A stretch of DNA of 64,000 nucleotides from Streptomyces sp. cg36 (GTDB taxonomy: Bacteria; Actinomycetota; Actinomycetes; Streptomycetales; Streptomycetaceae): the NCBI RefSeq assembly GCF_041080675.1, contig NZ_CP163520.1, forward strand, positions 6,167,501 through 6,231,500, read 5' to 3'. The position numbers and the translations under genes were made by a program. Below are positions 11,036 to 19,732 of the stretch, piece by piece (positions within the stretch are counted from its first letter, which is position 1; each line of letters starts with the position of its first letter). The notes under the pieces were generated by a model. The model was not told the DNA's origin. It was given only the letters and a program-made list of their open reading frames with translations, and did no database searches.

Positions 11036-11366
11036 GCCGCAGCAGATCGCGGAAGCCCGCCTCCAGCCGGACCCGGCCGGTGGCCCAGGAGCGGGCGAAG
11101 TCGAGCTCGCCCGCCACCAGCGCCACCAGGTCGTCGCCGCTCATGGCGAGCCGGATCTGGGCGCGCTCGGGCGGCGGGCCCTGGAGCGTGTCGCGCACCT
11201 CGATGCGGCCGTCCTGGAGGCGGCCGGTGAAGGTGACGTCCAGATCGGTGATGTGGCAGCTCAGCGAGCGGTCGAGCGCGGCTGCGGCGTGCACGTCGCC
11301 GCGCGCCCCGGCCAGATTGTCGGAAAGCTTGTCGAGCGCCGCGCGGCACTCCTGTGTGGTCGCCAT
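11019..11366 (-). CDS. SCP2 sterol-binding domain-like small protein
   Basis: 115-aa protein resembling the SCP2 (sterol carrier protein) fold: a helical N-terminus, LSCHITDLDVTFTGRLQDGRI strands, and a LAMSGDDLVALVAGELDFARSWATGRVRLEAG segment typical of SCP2-like lipid-binding domains. It starts at 11366 (ATG); the longer open frame upstream is an artefact over tlyA. A ligand cannot be assigned. It is divergent from the following small gene and converges on the ABC ATPase, overlapping it by 17 bp. Confidence 0.75.
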   Translation of the reverse strand: MATTQECRAALDKLSDNLAGARGDVHAAAALDRSLSCHITDLDVTFTGRLQDGRIEVRDTLQGPPPERAQIRLAMSGDDLVALVAGELDFARSWATGRVRLEAGFRDLLRLRTLL

Positions 11367-11408
11367 CGTGATCGACCGTACCCCAGGGCTTCGCGGTAGC
11401 GTCGTGGC

Positions 11409-11696
11409 ATGAGCGACTTGATGCCGGAGGCGGCGGAGGCCGGCGCGGCGCCCGCCGCGGAGCCGCAGCCCGCCGGTCCGGCGCCCCTGGAGGTGCCCCG
11501 CGCCGCCACCGGCGACGCCCGGGTGGACGCGCTGGTGGAGCGGCTGGGCGACGTGGACCACCTCGGTACGGACGGACACGTCGAGGTGTACGAGGATGTA
11601 CACCGGGGGCTGCGCGAGACGCTGACCGCGCTCGACGCCCGCCCGGGGCCGCCGGCCCCGTCCCCCGCACCACATCCGTACGACAACAGGAGCTGA
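11409..11696 (+). CDS. Small conserved hypothetical protein upstream of tlyA
   Basis: 95-aa protein with Ala/Pro-rich ends and a compact conserved middle (about residues 35-75: DARVDALVERLGDV then EVYEDVHRGLRETL). It lies 7 bp before tlyA in the same orientation, so it is co-transcribed. From memory, the same small gene precedes tlyA in mycobacteria (Rv1693), which supports it being real. The function is unknown, and no membrane segment or signal is seen. Confidence 0.75.
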   Translation: MSDLMPEAAEAGAAPAAEPQPAGPAPLEVPRAATGDARVDALVERLGDVDHLGTDGHVEVYEDVHRGLRETLTALDARPGPPAPSPAPHPYDNRS

Positions 11697-11703
11697 ACCG
11701 AAC

Positions 11704-12519
11704 GTGGCAGGAGTGGCCCGCCGCCGTCTCGACGCCGAGCTGGTGCGCCGAAAGCTCGCCCGGTCCCGTGAGCACGCCGCGCAGCTGATCGCCGCCGGGC
11801 GGGTGACGGTCGGCAAGACCGTCGCCACCAAGTCCGCCACCCAGGTCGAGACCGCCGCCGCGATCCTGGTCGCCGAGGACGACAGCGACCCGGACTACGT
11901 CTCGCGCGGCGGCCACAAGCTGGCCGGGGCACTGGCCGCCTTCGTCCCGCTGGGGCTGGAGGTGGAGGGGCGCCGGGCGCTGGACGCGGGCGCCTCGACC
12001 GGTGGCTTCACGGACGTCCTGCTGCGCTCGGGCGCCGGGCACGTGGTGGCCGTGGACGTCGGCTACGGACAGCTCGCCTGGTCCCTGCAGAGCGATGAAC
12101 GCGTCACCGTCAAGGACCGTACCAACGTACGGGAGTTGACGCTGGAGGCGATCGACGGCGAGCCCGTCGGCCTGGTGGTCGGCGATCTGTCGTTCATCGC
12201 GCTCGGCCTGGTGCTGCCCGCGCTGGTGCGGTGCTGCGCGCCCGACGCCGACCTGGTGCTGATGGTCAAGCCGCAGTTCGAGATCGGCAAGGAGCGGCTC
12301 GGCAGCGGCGGGGTGGTGCGCAGTCCGGAGCTGCGGGCCGAGACCGTGCGGGCGGTGGCCGGGCAGGCCGCGGCCCTCGGACTCGGTGTGCTGGGGGTCA
12401 CCGCCAGCCCGCTGCCCGGGCCGTCCGGCAATGTCGAATACTTTCTGTGGCTGCGGGCGGGCGCGCCCGCGCTGGATCCGGCTGACGTCGAGCGTGCAGT
12501 GGCGGAGGGACCTCGTTGA
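11704..12519 (+). CDS. tlyA: TlyA family 16S/23S rRNA 2'-O-methyltransferase
   Basis: 271-aa TlyA-type protein. An N-terminal S4 RNA-binding domain (residues about 5-65: RRRLDAELVRRKLARSR, AAGRVTVG) is followed by an FtsJ-like Rossmann methyltransferase. In the latter, YVSRGGHKL, DAGASTGGFTDVLL and AVDVGYGQLAW mark the SAM site, and LVVGDLSFIAL and LVMVKPQFE later catalytic strands. The family 2'-O-methylates 16S and 23S rRNA nucleotides at the subunit interface, and its loss gives capreomycin resistance in mycobacteria. The GTG start at 11704 directly precedes the S4 domain. The stop overlaps the NAD kinase TTG start (TTGA). Confidence 0.92.
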   Translation: MAGVARRRLDAELVRRKLARSREHAAQLIAAGRVTVGKTVATKSATQVETAAAILVAEDDSDPDYVSRGGHKLAGALAAFVPLGLEVEGRRALDAGASTGGFTDVLLRSGAGHVVAVDVGYGQLAWSLQSDERVTVKDRTNVRELTLEAIDGEPVGLVVGDLSFIALGLVLPALVRCCAPDADLVLMVKPQFEIGKERLGSGGVVRSPELRAETVRAVAGQAAALGLGVLGVTASPLPGPSGNVEYFLWLRAGAPALDPADVERAVAEGPR

Positions 12520-13466
12520 GTTCATTGGGGAGTACGGCGAAGACGCCGGGTGGGGACGGCGCCGGGGGCGCCGGGGCACGGACCGTCTTCCTGCTCGCGC
12601 ACACGGGGCGGCCCGCCGCCATCCGCAGCGCGGAGCTGGTGGTGCGGGGGCTGGTGCGCTCCGGCATCGGCGTACGGGTGCTGGAGGCCGAGGCGGTCGA
12701 CATCCCGCTGCCGGAGTCCGTGGAGACCGTCAAGGAGGCCACCCCGCGGTGCCTGGACGGGTGTGAGCTGCTGATCGTGCTCGGCGGGGACGGGACGCTG
12801 CTGCGCGGCGCCGAGTTCGCGCGGGCGTCCGGGGTGCCGATGCTCGGCGTCAACCTCGGCCGGGTCGGCTTCCTCGCCGAGGCGGAGCGCGACGACCTGG
12901 ACAAGGTGGTCGACCGGGTCGTGACGCGCTCCTACGAGGTCGAGGAGCGGATGACGCTCGACGTCGTCGTGCACAGCAACGGCGACGTGGTGCACACCGA
13001 CTGGGCGCTCAACGAGGCCGCCGTGCAGAAGGTGTCCCCGGAGCGGATGCTGGAGGTCGTCCTGGAGATCGACGGGCGGCCGGTGACCGGGTTCGGCTGC
13101 GACGGGATCGTGTGCGCGACGCCGACCGGCTCGACCGCGTACGCCTTCTCGGCGGGCGGGCCGGTGGTGTGGCCCGAGGTCGAGGCGCTGCTGATGGTGC
13201 CGATCAGCGCCCACGCGCTGTTCGCCAAGCCGCTGGTGACGTCGCCGAGTTCGGTGCTGGCGGTGGAGGTCCAGCCGCACACGCCGCACGGGGTGCTGTG
13301 GTGCGACGGGCGGCGGACGGTGGAGCTGCCCTCGGGGGCGCGGGTGGAGGTGCGCCGGGGTGCCGTGCCGGTCCGGCTGGCCCGGCTGCACCACGCGTCC
13401 TTCACGGACCGGCTGGTGGCGAAGTTCGCGCTGCCGGTGAGCGGCTGGCGGGGCGCCCCGCACTGA
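12516..13466 (+). CDS. nadK: NAD kinase
   Basis: 316-aa ATP/polyphosphate NAD kinase, the only route to NADP. The GGDG nucleotide-binding motif is at residues 90-93 (LIVLGGDGTLLRGAE), followed by GVNLGRVGFLAE, the conserved CATPTGSTAYAFSAGGP and the C-terminal all-beta domain. The start is TTG at 12516, supported by GGAGGGA at 12503-12509 and by overlap with the tlyA stop; the first 20 residues are a Gly-rich tail. It is in an operon-like series tlyA-nadK-recN, the same order as in mycobacteria. Confidence 0.93.
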   Translation: MSSLGSTAKTPGGDGAGGAGARTVFLLAHTGRPAAIRSAELVVRGLVRSGIGVRVLEAEAVDIPLPESVETVKEATPRCLDGCELLIVLGGDGTLLRGAEFARASGVPMLGVNLGRVGFLAEAERDDLDKVVDRVVTRSYEVEERMTLDVVVHSNGDVVHTDWALNEAAVQKVSPERMLEVVLEIDGRPVTGFGCDGIVCATPTGSTAYAFSAGGPVVWPEVEALLMVPISAHALFAKPLVTSPSSVLAVEVQPHTPHGVLWCDGRRTVELPSGARVEVRRGAVPVRLARLHHASFTDRLVAKFALPVSGWRGAPH

Positions 13467-13591
13467 GGCGCCGGCCCCCTCCGGCCCGCGGACCCCTCGA
13501 TGGGGGGAAAACGGGTCAGGGGGGTCAACCCTCCGGGTGACCGCGTGGGGGGCGTCGCACACAGGGCCCGGGACCTCGTAAGGTCGGGGGC

Positions 13592-15322
13592 GTGTTGGAG
13601 GAGATGCGGATACGGTCGCTCGGGGTCATCGACGACGCTGTCGTCGAGCTGTCGCCCGGTTTCACCGCGGTGACGGGCGAGACCGGCGCCGGCAAGACCA
13701 TGGTCGTCACCAGCCTGGGGCTGCTGCTCGGCGGGCGCGCCGACCCCGCCCTGGTGCGGATCGGCGCCAAGTCGGCGGTGGTCGAGGGGCGGATCGCGCT
13801 GCGCCCGGGCGGCACCGCGGCGATCCGCGCGGAGGAGGCCGGGGCCGAGCTCGACGAGGGCGCGCTGCTGGTCAGCCGGACCGTTTCGGCCGAGGGCCGC
13901 TCGCGGGCGTACCTGGGCGGGCGTTCCGTACCGGTCGGCGTGCTCGCGGAGCTCGCCGACGAGCTCGTCGCCGTGCACGGCCAGACCGATCAGCAGGGGC
14001 TGCTCAGGCCCGCCCGCCAGCGCGAGGCGCTCGACCGGTACGCGGGCGACGCGGTGGCCGGGCCGCTCACCAAGTACGCCGAGGCGTACCGGCGGCTGCG
14101 CGCGGTCGCCGGGGAGCTGGAGGAGCTGACCACGCGGGCGCGCGAGCGGGCGCAGGAGGCCGATCTGCTGCGGTTCGGGCTCGACGAGATCGCGGCGGTC
14201 GAGCCGCTGCCGGGCGAGGACGAGGAGCTCGCGGCGGAGGCCGGCCGGCTCGGTCACGCCGAGGCCCTGGCCTCGGCCGCCGCCCTCGCCCACGCCGCGC
14301 TCGCCGGCAACCCCGAGGATCCCGAGAGCGTCGACGCGACCACCCTGGTCGCCGGCGCCCACCGGGCCCTGGAGGCGGTCCGCTCGCACGACCCGGCGCT
14401 GGCCGCGCTCGCCGAGCGCATCGGCGAGGTGGGCATCCTGCTGGGCGATGTGGCGGGCGAGCTCGCCGGGTACGCGGACGACCTGGACGCCGATCCGCTG
14501 CGGCTGGCGGCCGTGGAGGAGCGGCGGGCCGCGCTGACCGCGCTGACCCGCAAGTACGGCGAGGACATCACGGCCGTCCTCGCCTGGGCGCAGCAGGGCG
14601 CGGCCCGGCTGACCGAACTGGACGGCGACGACGACCGGATCGGCGAGCTGACCGCGGAGCGCGACGGGCTGCGGGCCGAACTGTCGCTGCTGGCGCAGGC
14701 GTTGACGGACGCCCGCACCGAGGCCGCGGCCCGCTTCGCGGACGCGGTGACGGCCGAGCTGGCCTCGCTGGCGATGCCGCACGCGCGGGTGTCGTTCGCG
14801 GTCGGCCAGGTCGAGGACGCCGAGGGCGTCGAGGTGGACGGGCGGACGGTGGCCTACGGGCCGACCGGCGCGGACGAGGTGGAGCTGCTGCTCGCCCCGC
14901 ACCCGGGCGCCCCGCCCCGGCCCATCGCCAAGGGTGCCTCGGGCGGTGAGCTCTCCCGGGTGATGCTGGCGGTCGAGGTGGTCTTCGCGGGCACCGACCC
15001 GGTCCCCACGTACCTCTTCGACGAGGTGGACGCGGGCGTCGGCGGCCGGGCGGCGGTCGAGATCGGCCGGCGGCTCGCCAAGCTGGCGAAGTCGGCGCAG
15101 GTGGTCGTGGTGACCCATCTGCCGCAGGTGGCGGCCTTCGCGGACCGTCAGCTGCTGGTGGAGAAGACCAACGACGGCACGGTCACCCGGTCCGGCGTCA
15201 CCGTCCTGGAGGGCGAGGACCGGGTCCGTGAGCTCTCCCGGATGCTGGCGGGCCAGGAGGACTCCGAGACGGCCCGCGCCCATGCGGAGGAGCTGCTGGC
15301 GACCGCCCGTTCCGAGGGATAG
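13592..15322 (+). CDS. recN: DNA repair protein RecN
   Basis: 576-aa SMC-like ATPase. Walker A GETGAGKT is at residues 29-36 after the RIRSLGVIDDAVVEL start; a central charged coiled-coil region spans about 150-370. The C-terminal half carries the ABC signature-type GASGGELSRVMLA, Walker B TYLFDEVDAGVGG and the VVVVTHLPQVA segment. RecN acts early in recombinational repair of double-strand breaks. It starts with GTG at 13592; an ATG four codons later is an alternative. The 125-bp gap from nadK could hold a separate promoter. Confidence 0.94.
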   Translation: MLEEMRIRSLGVIDDAVVELSPGFTAVTGETGAGKTMVVTSLGLLLGGRADPALVRIGAKSAVVEGRIALRPGGTAAIRAEEAGAELDEGALLVSRTVSAEGRSRAYLGGRSVPVGVLAELADELVAVHGQTDQQGLLRPARQREALDRYAGDAVAGPLTKYAEAYRRLRAVAGELEELTTRARERAQEADLLRFGLDEIAAVEPLPGEDEELAAEAGRLGHAEALASAAALAHAALAGNPEDPESVDATTLVAGAHRALEAVRSHDPALAALAERIGEVGILLGDVAGELAGYADDLDADPLRLAAVEERRAALTALTRKYGEDITAVLAWAQQGAARLTELDGDDDRIGELTAERDGLRAELSLLAQALTDARTEAAARFADAVTAELASLAMPHARVSFAVGQVEDAEGVEVDGRTVAYGPTGADEVELLLAPHPGAPPRPIAKGASGGELSRVMLAVEVVFAGTDPVPTYLFDEVDAGVGGRAAVEIGRRLAKLAKSAQVVVVTHLPQVAAFADRQLLVEKTNDGTVTRSGVTVLEGEDRVRELSRMLAGQEDSETARAHAEELLATARSEG

Positions 15323-15487
15323 GGCCGTCGGTCCCGGCCCGGGAGTTCACCCGTGTGGGTGGTCCCCGGGCCCGGGGTGCCGCCGTCGGCACGGAGAAAC
15401 GTCAGGACGGGGGCGGAACGTCCGTACGGGCTGGCATCCTTGGCCGGGTCCACACCGGCCCACCGCCGCCCCCGGGAGCCTGTTCAC

Positions 15488-16579
15488 GTGTCACAGCTGC
15501 GTACGGTCCAAGTGCTGGGCGGCGGCAGCGCGGGCAGCAGCGCGCATGTGCGCTCGCTGGCGGCGGGTCTCGCCGCGCGGGGCGTGCGGGTCACCGTGTG
15601 CGCCCCGGCGGCCCTTGAGCGCGAGTTCGACTTCACCGGCGCGGGCGCGCACTTCGTGCCGGTGCCCCGGCGCGGTGACCCGGTGGCGATCGCCGCGCTG
15701 CGGGCGGTCTGCGCGGGCGCGGACGTGGTGCACGCGCACGGGGCGCACGCGGCCGTGCGCGGCGCCCTCGCCCTCGGCGGGCGGCGCGGCGTCCCCCTCG
15801 TCGTCACCTGGCACTCCCTGGGCACCCCGCGGCACGCCGACGGCCCGCGCGGGCAGATGCTGCGGATGCTGGAGCGGCGGGCGGTGCGGGCCGCCGCCGT
15901 GGTGCTCGGCACCTCCTCCGACCTGGTCGACCGGGCGCGGCGGCACGGCGCCCGGGACGCCCGGCTCGCCGCGGTCGCGGTGCCCGGCCCGCGCGTCCCG
16001 GCCGGGGACGGCAAGGCGCGGGCCGAACTGGGCGCGGTGGACCGGCCGCTGCTGATGGCCGTGGGCAGCCTGGTCGGGCACCGGGGGTACGGGGTGCTCC
16101 TGGACGCCGCGCACCACTGGCGCGGGCTCGACCCCGTACCGCTGCTCGCGATCGCGGGGGAGGGGCCGGAGCGGGCCGCGCTCCAGCGGCGCATCGAGGC
16201 CGAGGCGCTGCCGGTGAAGCTGCTCGGGCGGCGCGACGACGTCACCGAACTGCTCGCCTGCGCCGATGTGGCGGTCCTCGCCAGCCGCTGGGAGGGGCGC
16301 TCGCTGCTGGCCCAGGAGGCGCTGCGGCTGGGCGTGCCGCTGGTGGCGACGGCCGTGGGCGGGGTGCCCGAGCTGGTCGGGGACGCCGCCGAGCTCGTGC
16401 CGTACGGGGACGCGGGCGCGCTCGCGGGGGCGGTGACGGCCCTGCTGGGCGACCCCGGGCGGCGCCGGGAGCTGGCCCGGGCCGGGCTCGTCCAGGCGGC
16501 CGACTGGCCCACCGAGGACGAGACGGTGGCCCAGGTGCTCAGCGTCTACGACGAGTTGACGCAGCGTCAGGCGACGTGA
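15488..16579 (+). CDS. Glycosyltransferase family 4 protein
   Basis: 363-aa GT-B fold glycosyltransferase. The N-terminal Rossmann domain begins VQVLGGGSAGSSAHVRSLAAGLA and includes the DVVHAHGAHA segment. The C-terminal domain has PLLMAVGSLVGHRGYGVLLDA, LLAIAGEGPERAALQ and the GT4 sugar-nucleotide motif (SRWEGRSLLAQEALRLGVPLVAT, with the E-x7-E pattern). GTG at 15488 has GGGAG 9 nt upstream. The acceptor and sugar are unknown; from its place it may act on the cell envelope. It occupies the place between recN and pyrG where related genomes often have membrane/division genes. The 3' end overlaps the convergent PucR gene by 13 bp. Confidence 0.87.
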   Translation: MSQLRTVQVLGGGSAGSSAHVRSLAAGLAARGVRVTVCAPAALEREFDFTGAGAHFVPVPRRGDPVAIAALRAVCAGADVVHAHGAHAAVRGALALGGRRGVPLVVTWHSLGTPRHADGPRGQMLRMLERRAVRAAAVVLGTSSDLVDRARRHGARDARLAAVAVPGPRVPAGDGKARAELGAVDRPLLMAVGSLVGHRGYGVLLDAAHHWRGLDPVPLLAIAGEGPERAALQRRIEAEALPVKLLGRRDDVTELLACADVAVLASRWEGRSLLAQEALRLGVPLVATAVGGVPELVGDAAELVPYGDAGALAGAVTALLGDPGRRRELARAGLVQAADWPTEDETVAQVLSVYDELTQRQAT

Positions 16580-18201
16580 CGGCGGGCCCGCAGGGCCAGG
16601 GACAGCGCCAGAACGGTCTGCGGGTCGTCCAGATCGGTGCCGAGCAGCTCCGAGATCCGGGCCAGCCGGTTGTAGAGCGTCTGGCGGTTCAGATGCAGCT
16701 CGCGGGCGGTCTCCGCCTTGCGGCCCGCGTGCGCCAGATAGGTCTCCAGGGTGGGCAGCAGCGGCGGGCGCGAGGCCGCGTCGTGGGCGCGCAGCGGGCC
16801 GATCGCCCGTTCCACGAAGGCCGCCAGGTCCGGGTGCTCGCGCAGCCGCCACAGCAGCAGGTCGATGTCCAGGCGCCGGGCGTCGTACCAGGGGCGCTCC
16901 GGCAGGCCCTGGGCCGCCGCGGCCGTCTCCGCCGCGTGCCGCAGCCCCGCCGAGGCCGCCGCCCAGCCGCCCGCCGCCGCGACCACCACCACCGGCTGCG
17001 CCCCGGCCCGGGCCAGCCCGGCCCGCTCCACGCCCGCCCGCAGCGCCGCCGCCACCCGGTCGGCCACCGCCGTGCGCTCGGTCTCGGTGCGCAGCCCGAG
17101 CAGCAGCGGCACCCGGCCCTCCACCGGCCGCACGCCGAGCAGCACCGGCACCCCCACCGACGCCAGCTCCTCCAGGACCGCGCGGGCCAGCACCGCCCAG
17201 TTGCCGGTGGGGGAGGAGCCCGACAGGTCCGAGGCCAGCCGCATCACCACCGGCAGCAGCGGGCCCTCGCCCGGCCGGAAGCCCAGCACCTTCGCCTGCC
17301 CCGGCGCGTCCTCGGCGCCGATCCGGCCCTCGGCGAGGTCGGTGAGGAAGTCGCCGCGCCCGCGCGCGGCCAGCTCCTCCTCCTGGCGCGCCTGCATCAG
17401 CACCACCGCGAGGATGCCCGCCGCCCGCTCGGCCGCCATCCGGTGCACCGGCAGCAGCGGCGAGGCGACCGCGAGCAGCACCATCCGGGCCCGGACCGCG
17501 CCGGCGCCGTGGCCGCCGCCGGGCACGTCCACCAGGACCGCCCCGGACGGCGGGCCCGCCTCGCGGGACTCGCGCTGGCCGCGCAGCCCCTCCCACACCT
17601 GGAGCGGATCCGCGCCCGCGCCGCCCGCCCCGCACGCCGCCGCGTACAGGAGCTGGCCGTCGGGGGTCTCCAGGAACACCGGGTTGCCGGTGAAGTCGGC
17701 GAGGATCGACAGGACCTGCGGCACCCCGCCGCCCGAGAGCAGCGCCCCGGTACACCGCCGGTGCACCTCCTCGGCCCGCTGGAGCAGCGCGTAGTGGCCG
17801 TTGACGATCTCGGTGTGGATCTCCTCGGTGACCGTCACGAACGGCACCTCGCGGTGGAGCGCGACCAGCGGCAGCCCGGCCGCCCGCGCGGTGTCCACCA
17901 AGGTGGCGGGCAGCCTGCTGAAGCGCGGGCCGAGCTCGACCACCAGGGCGGCGATGCCGCGCTCGGCGAGCCGCGTCACGAAGGCGCGCTGCTCGGCGGG
18001 GCGGGTGCCCAGGCCCAGGCCGGTGGTCAGCAGCAGCTCGCCGCCCTTGAGCAGCGAGGCCATGTTGGGGACCTCGCCCGCGTGCACCCAGCGCACGGTC
18101 CGGCCGAGCCGGTCGGCGCCCGCCACCACTTCGGGCAGTCCGCCGCGCAGCCCCGGCAGCTCCAGCGCCCGCTGCACGGTGATCCCGCCCTGGGTGTCCA
18201 A
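16567..18201 (-). CDS. PucR family transcriptional regulator
   Basis: 544-aa regulator. The N-terminal PucR sensory domain (about residues 8-135: ITVQRALELPGLRGG, WVHAGEVPNMASLLKGGELLLTTGLGLG) precedes a GAF-like/linker centre. A C-terminal PucR helix-turn-helix follows (about residues 475-535: TLETYLAHAGRKAETARELHLNRQTLYNRLARISELLG). The start codon is TTG at 18201, supported by GAGGTG 7 nt upstream; this is the last start before the divergent space. Family members control purine, amino-acid or secondary metabolism genes. The neighbouring FAD oxidase, transcribed the same way upstream, is a possible target, but this is inference. Confidence 0.87.
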   Translation of the reverse strand: MDTQGGITVQRALELPGLRGGLPEVVAGADRLGRTVRWVHAGEVPNMASLLKGGELLLTTGLGLGTRPAEQRAFVTRLAERGIAALVVELGPRFSRLPATLVDTARAAGLPLVALHREVPFVTVTEEIHTEIVNGHYALLQRAEEVHRRCTGALLSGGGVPQVLSILADFTGNPVFLETPDGQLLYAAACGAGGAGADPLQVWEGLRGQRESREAGPPSGAVLVDVPGGGHGAGAVRARMVLLAVASPLLPVHRMAAERAAGILAVVLMQARQEEELAARGRGDFLTDLAEGRIGAEDAPGQAKVLGFRPGEGPLLPVVMRLASDLSGSSPTGNWAVLARAVLEELASVGVPVLLGVRPVEGRVPLLLGLRTETERTAVADRVAAALRAGVERAGLARAGAQPVVVVAAAGGWAAASAGLRHAAETAAAAQGLPERPWYDARRLDIDLLLWRLREHPDLAAFVERAIGPLRAHDAASRPPLLPTLETYLAHAGRKAETARELHLNRQTLYNRLARISELLGTDLDDPQTVLALSLALRARRHVA

Positions 18202-18275
18202 TGGGGTTCACCTCGTGATGTGTCGTACCGGACCGCGTGATGCCGGTCACGGTACGACACCCGTGCGCCTCTCGG

Positions 18276-19655
18276 TCAGGCCGGGGCGATGTTGTGGTTG
18301 TAGCGGAAGACGTTGTCGGGGTCGTAGCTCCGTTTCACCTCGGCGAGCCGGTGGTAGTTCGCCTCCCCGAGTCCGGCGATCACCCGGTCGTGGCCCTCCT
18401 CGCCGATGAAGTTGAGGTAGACCGCGCCCGTGGACCAGGGCCGGACGTCGGCGCGGACGTCCCTCACCCACTGGGCGCAGCGCTCGTCGTCCGCCGGGTC
18501 CGCCCAGATCGCGAACGGGTGCACGGCCCACGGCGCGTCGCGGTAGGGCACCGGGTACGCGGACGGGCCGTCGGCGACGGCGCCGCCCAGCGGGAACAGC
18601 ACGTGCTGGACCGTGGGCGCCGGGAGGCTGTCGGCGCGGGCGCAGAACACGTCGACCAGCTCGTCGGGCAGCCCGGTCAGGTACTCGGCCGACCAGTGGT
18701 TGCGCATCCCCGGCGGGTCGTCGAGCATGCACTGCATCTGCGGGTACGGCAGGTCGGTGAGGACCTCGGCCTCGTGCGGCAGCGCGAGCAGCGGCTGGGC
18801 GAGCTTGGTGAGTTCGTCGGCCGGGCCCGCGTACGTCACCAGGGCGCCGGCGAGCAGCTCGCCGACCAGGTGCTCGGGGACGAACTCCTCGGGCGGTCCG
18901 GTGAGGTAGATGACCCCGCCGCTCGCCTCGGGCGGCCCGGTCTCGATCAGCTCCCGGTAGACGCGCGTCACCTCGGGGCCCCGGTCGGGCCGGTAGAGCA
19001 GCAGCGCCATCGAGAACGCCGGCAGTTCGTGCAGGCGCAGGGTGAGGGAGGTGGCGACGCCGAAGTTGCCGCCGCCGCCGTGCAGCGCCCAGAACAGCTC
19101 GGGGTTCTCCTCGGCGGTGGCGGTCACCGACGTGCCGTCGGCGGTGACCAGGTCGACGCCGAGGAGGTTGTCGACGGCCAGCCCGAAGGCCCGGTCCAGC
19201 CAGCCCGAGCCGCCGCCGAGGACGAAGCCGCCGACGCCGGTGGTGGAGGCCCGGCCGCCGGTGGTGGCGAGGCCGTGGGGCGCGGTGGCCCGGTCGAGGT
19301 CGCTCATGGTGGCGCCGCCCTGGATCCGTACGGCGCGGGCGGCGGGGTGGACGGTCACCTCGCGCATCCGGCGCAGGTCGATGACGAGCCCGTTGTCGTT
19401 GACGGCCTGGCCGGAGACGCTGTGGCCGCCGCCCCGGACGGCGATCTTCAGATCGAGCGCGCGGCCGAAGCGCACGGCCGTGGCCACGTCCGCCTCGGAC
19501 TCGCACTGGGCGATCACGGCGGGGTGCCGGTCGATCATGGCGTTGAAGACCTGCCGGGCCCCGTCGTATCCCGGGTCGCCCGGTGCGAAGACCTCGCCGG
19601 AGAGGTCTTCGCGGAGCTCGACCAGGGCCGTGCCCGCCTTGGAGGGGGAGGTCAT
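18276..19655 (-). CDS. FAD-binding oxidoreductase, berberine-bridge/PCMH type
   Basis: 459-aa flavoprotein. The PCMH FAD domain (about residues 35-210) contains KIAVRGGGHSVSG, whose His is the usual covalent 8-alpha-FAD attachment site, and GGATMSDLDRATAPHGLATTGG. The C-terminal berberine-bridge domain ends YDPDNVFRYNHNIAP. A second covalent Cys is not apparent, so attachment is probably through His only. No signal peptide is visible, so the protein is cytosolic. ATG at 19655 is preceded by a GGGGGG SD. Substrates of this family are sugars, alcohols or secondary metabolites and cannot be inferred here. Confidence 0.88.
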   Translation of the reverse strand: MTSPSKAGTALVELREDLSGEVFAPGDPGYDGARQVFNAMIDRHPAVIAQCESEADVATAVRFGRALDLKIAVRGGGHSVSGQAVNDNGLVIDLRRMREVTVHPAARAVRIQGGATMSDLDRATAPHGLATTGGRASTTGVGGFVLGGGSGWLDRAFGLAVDNLLGVDLVTADGTSVTATAEENPELFWALHGGGGNFGVATSLTLRLHELPAFSMALLLYRPDRGPEVTRVYRELIETGPPEASGGVIYLTGPPEEFVPEHLVGELLAGALVTYAGPADELTKLAQPLLALPHEAEVLTDLPYPQMQCMLDDPPGMRNHWSAEYLTGLPDELVDVFCARADSLPAPTVQHVLFPLGGAVADGPSAYPVPYRDAPWAVHPFAIWADPADDERCAQWVRDVRADVRPWSTGAVYLNFIGEEGHDRVIAGLGEANYHRLAEVKRSYDPDNVFRYNHNIAPA

Positions 19656-19732
19656 GATGCCCCCCTTTCGGAGGGGAACAGGACAATTCCACTGTAGGCG
19701 GGCACCCACCCGGGGGCGCGGCGAACCGGGCG

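Noticed and set aside
12386..12766. Overlapping plus-strand 126-aa frame across the tlyA-nadK junction
   Set aside because: It is out of frame with both well-supported genes and rich in Gly/Arg as expected for a shifted GC-rich frame.
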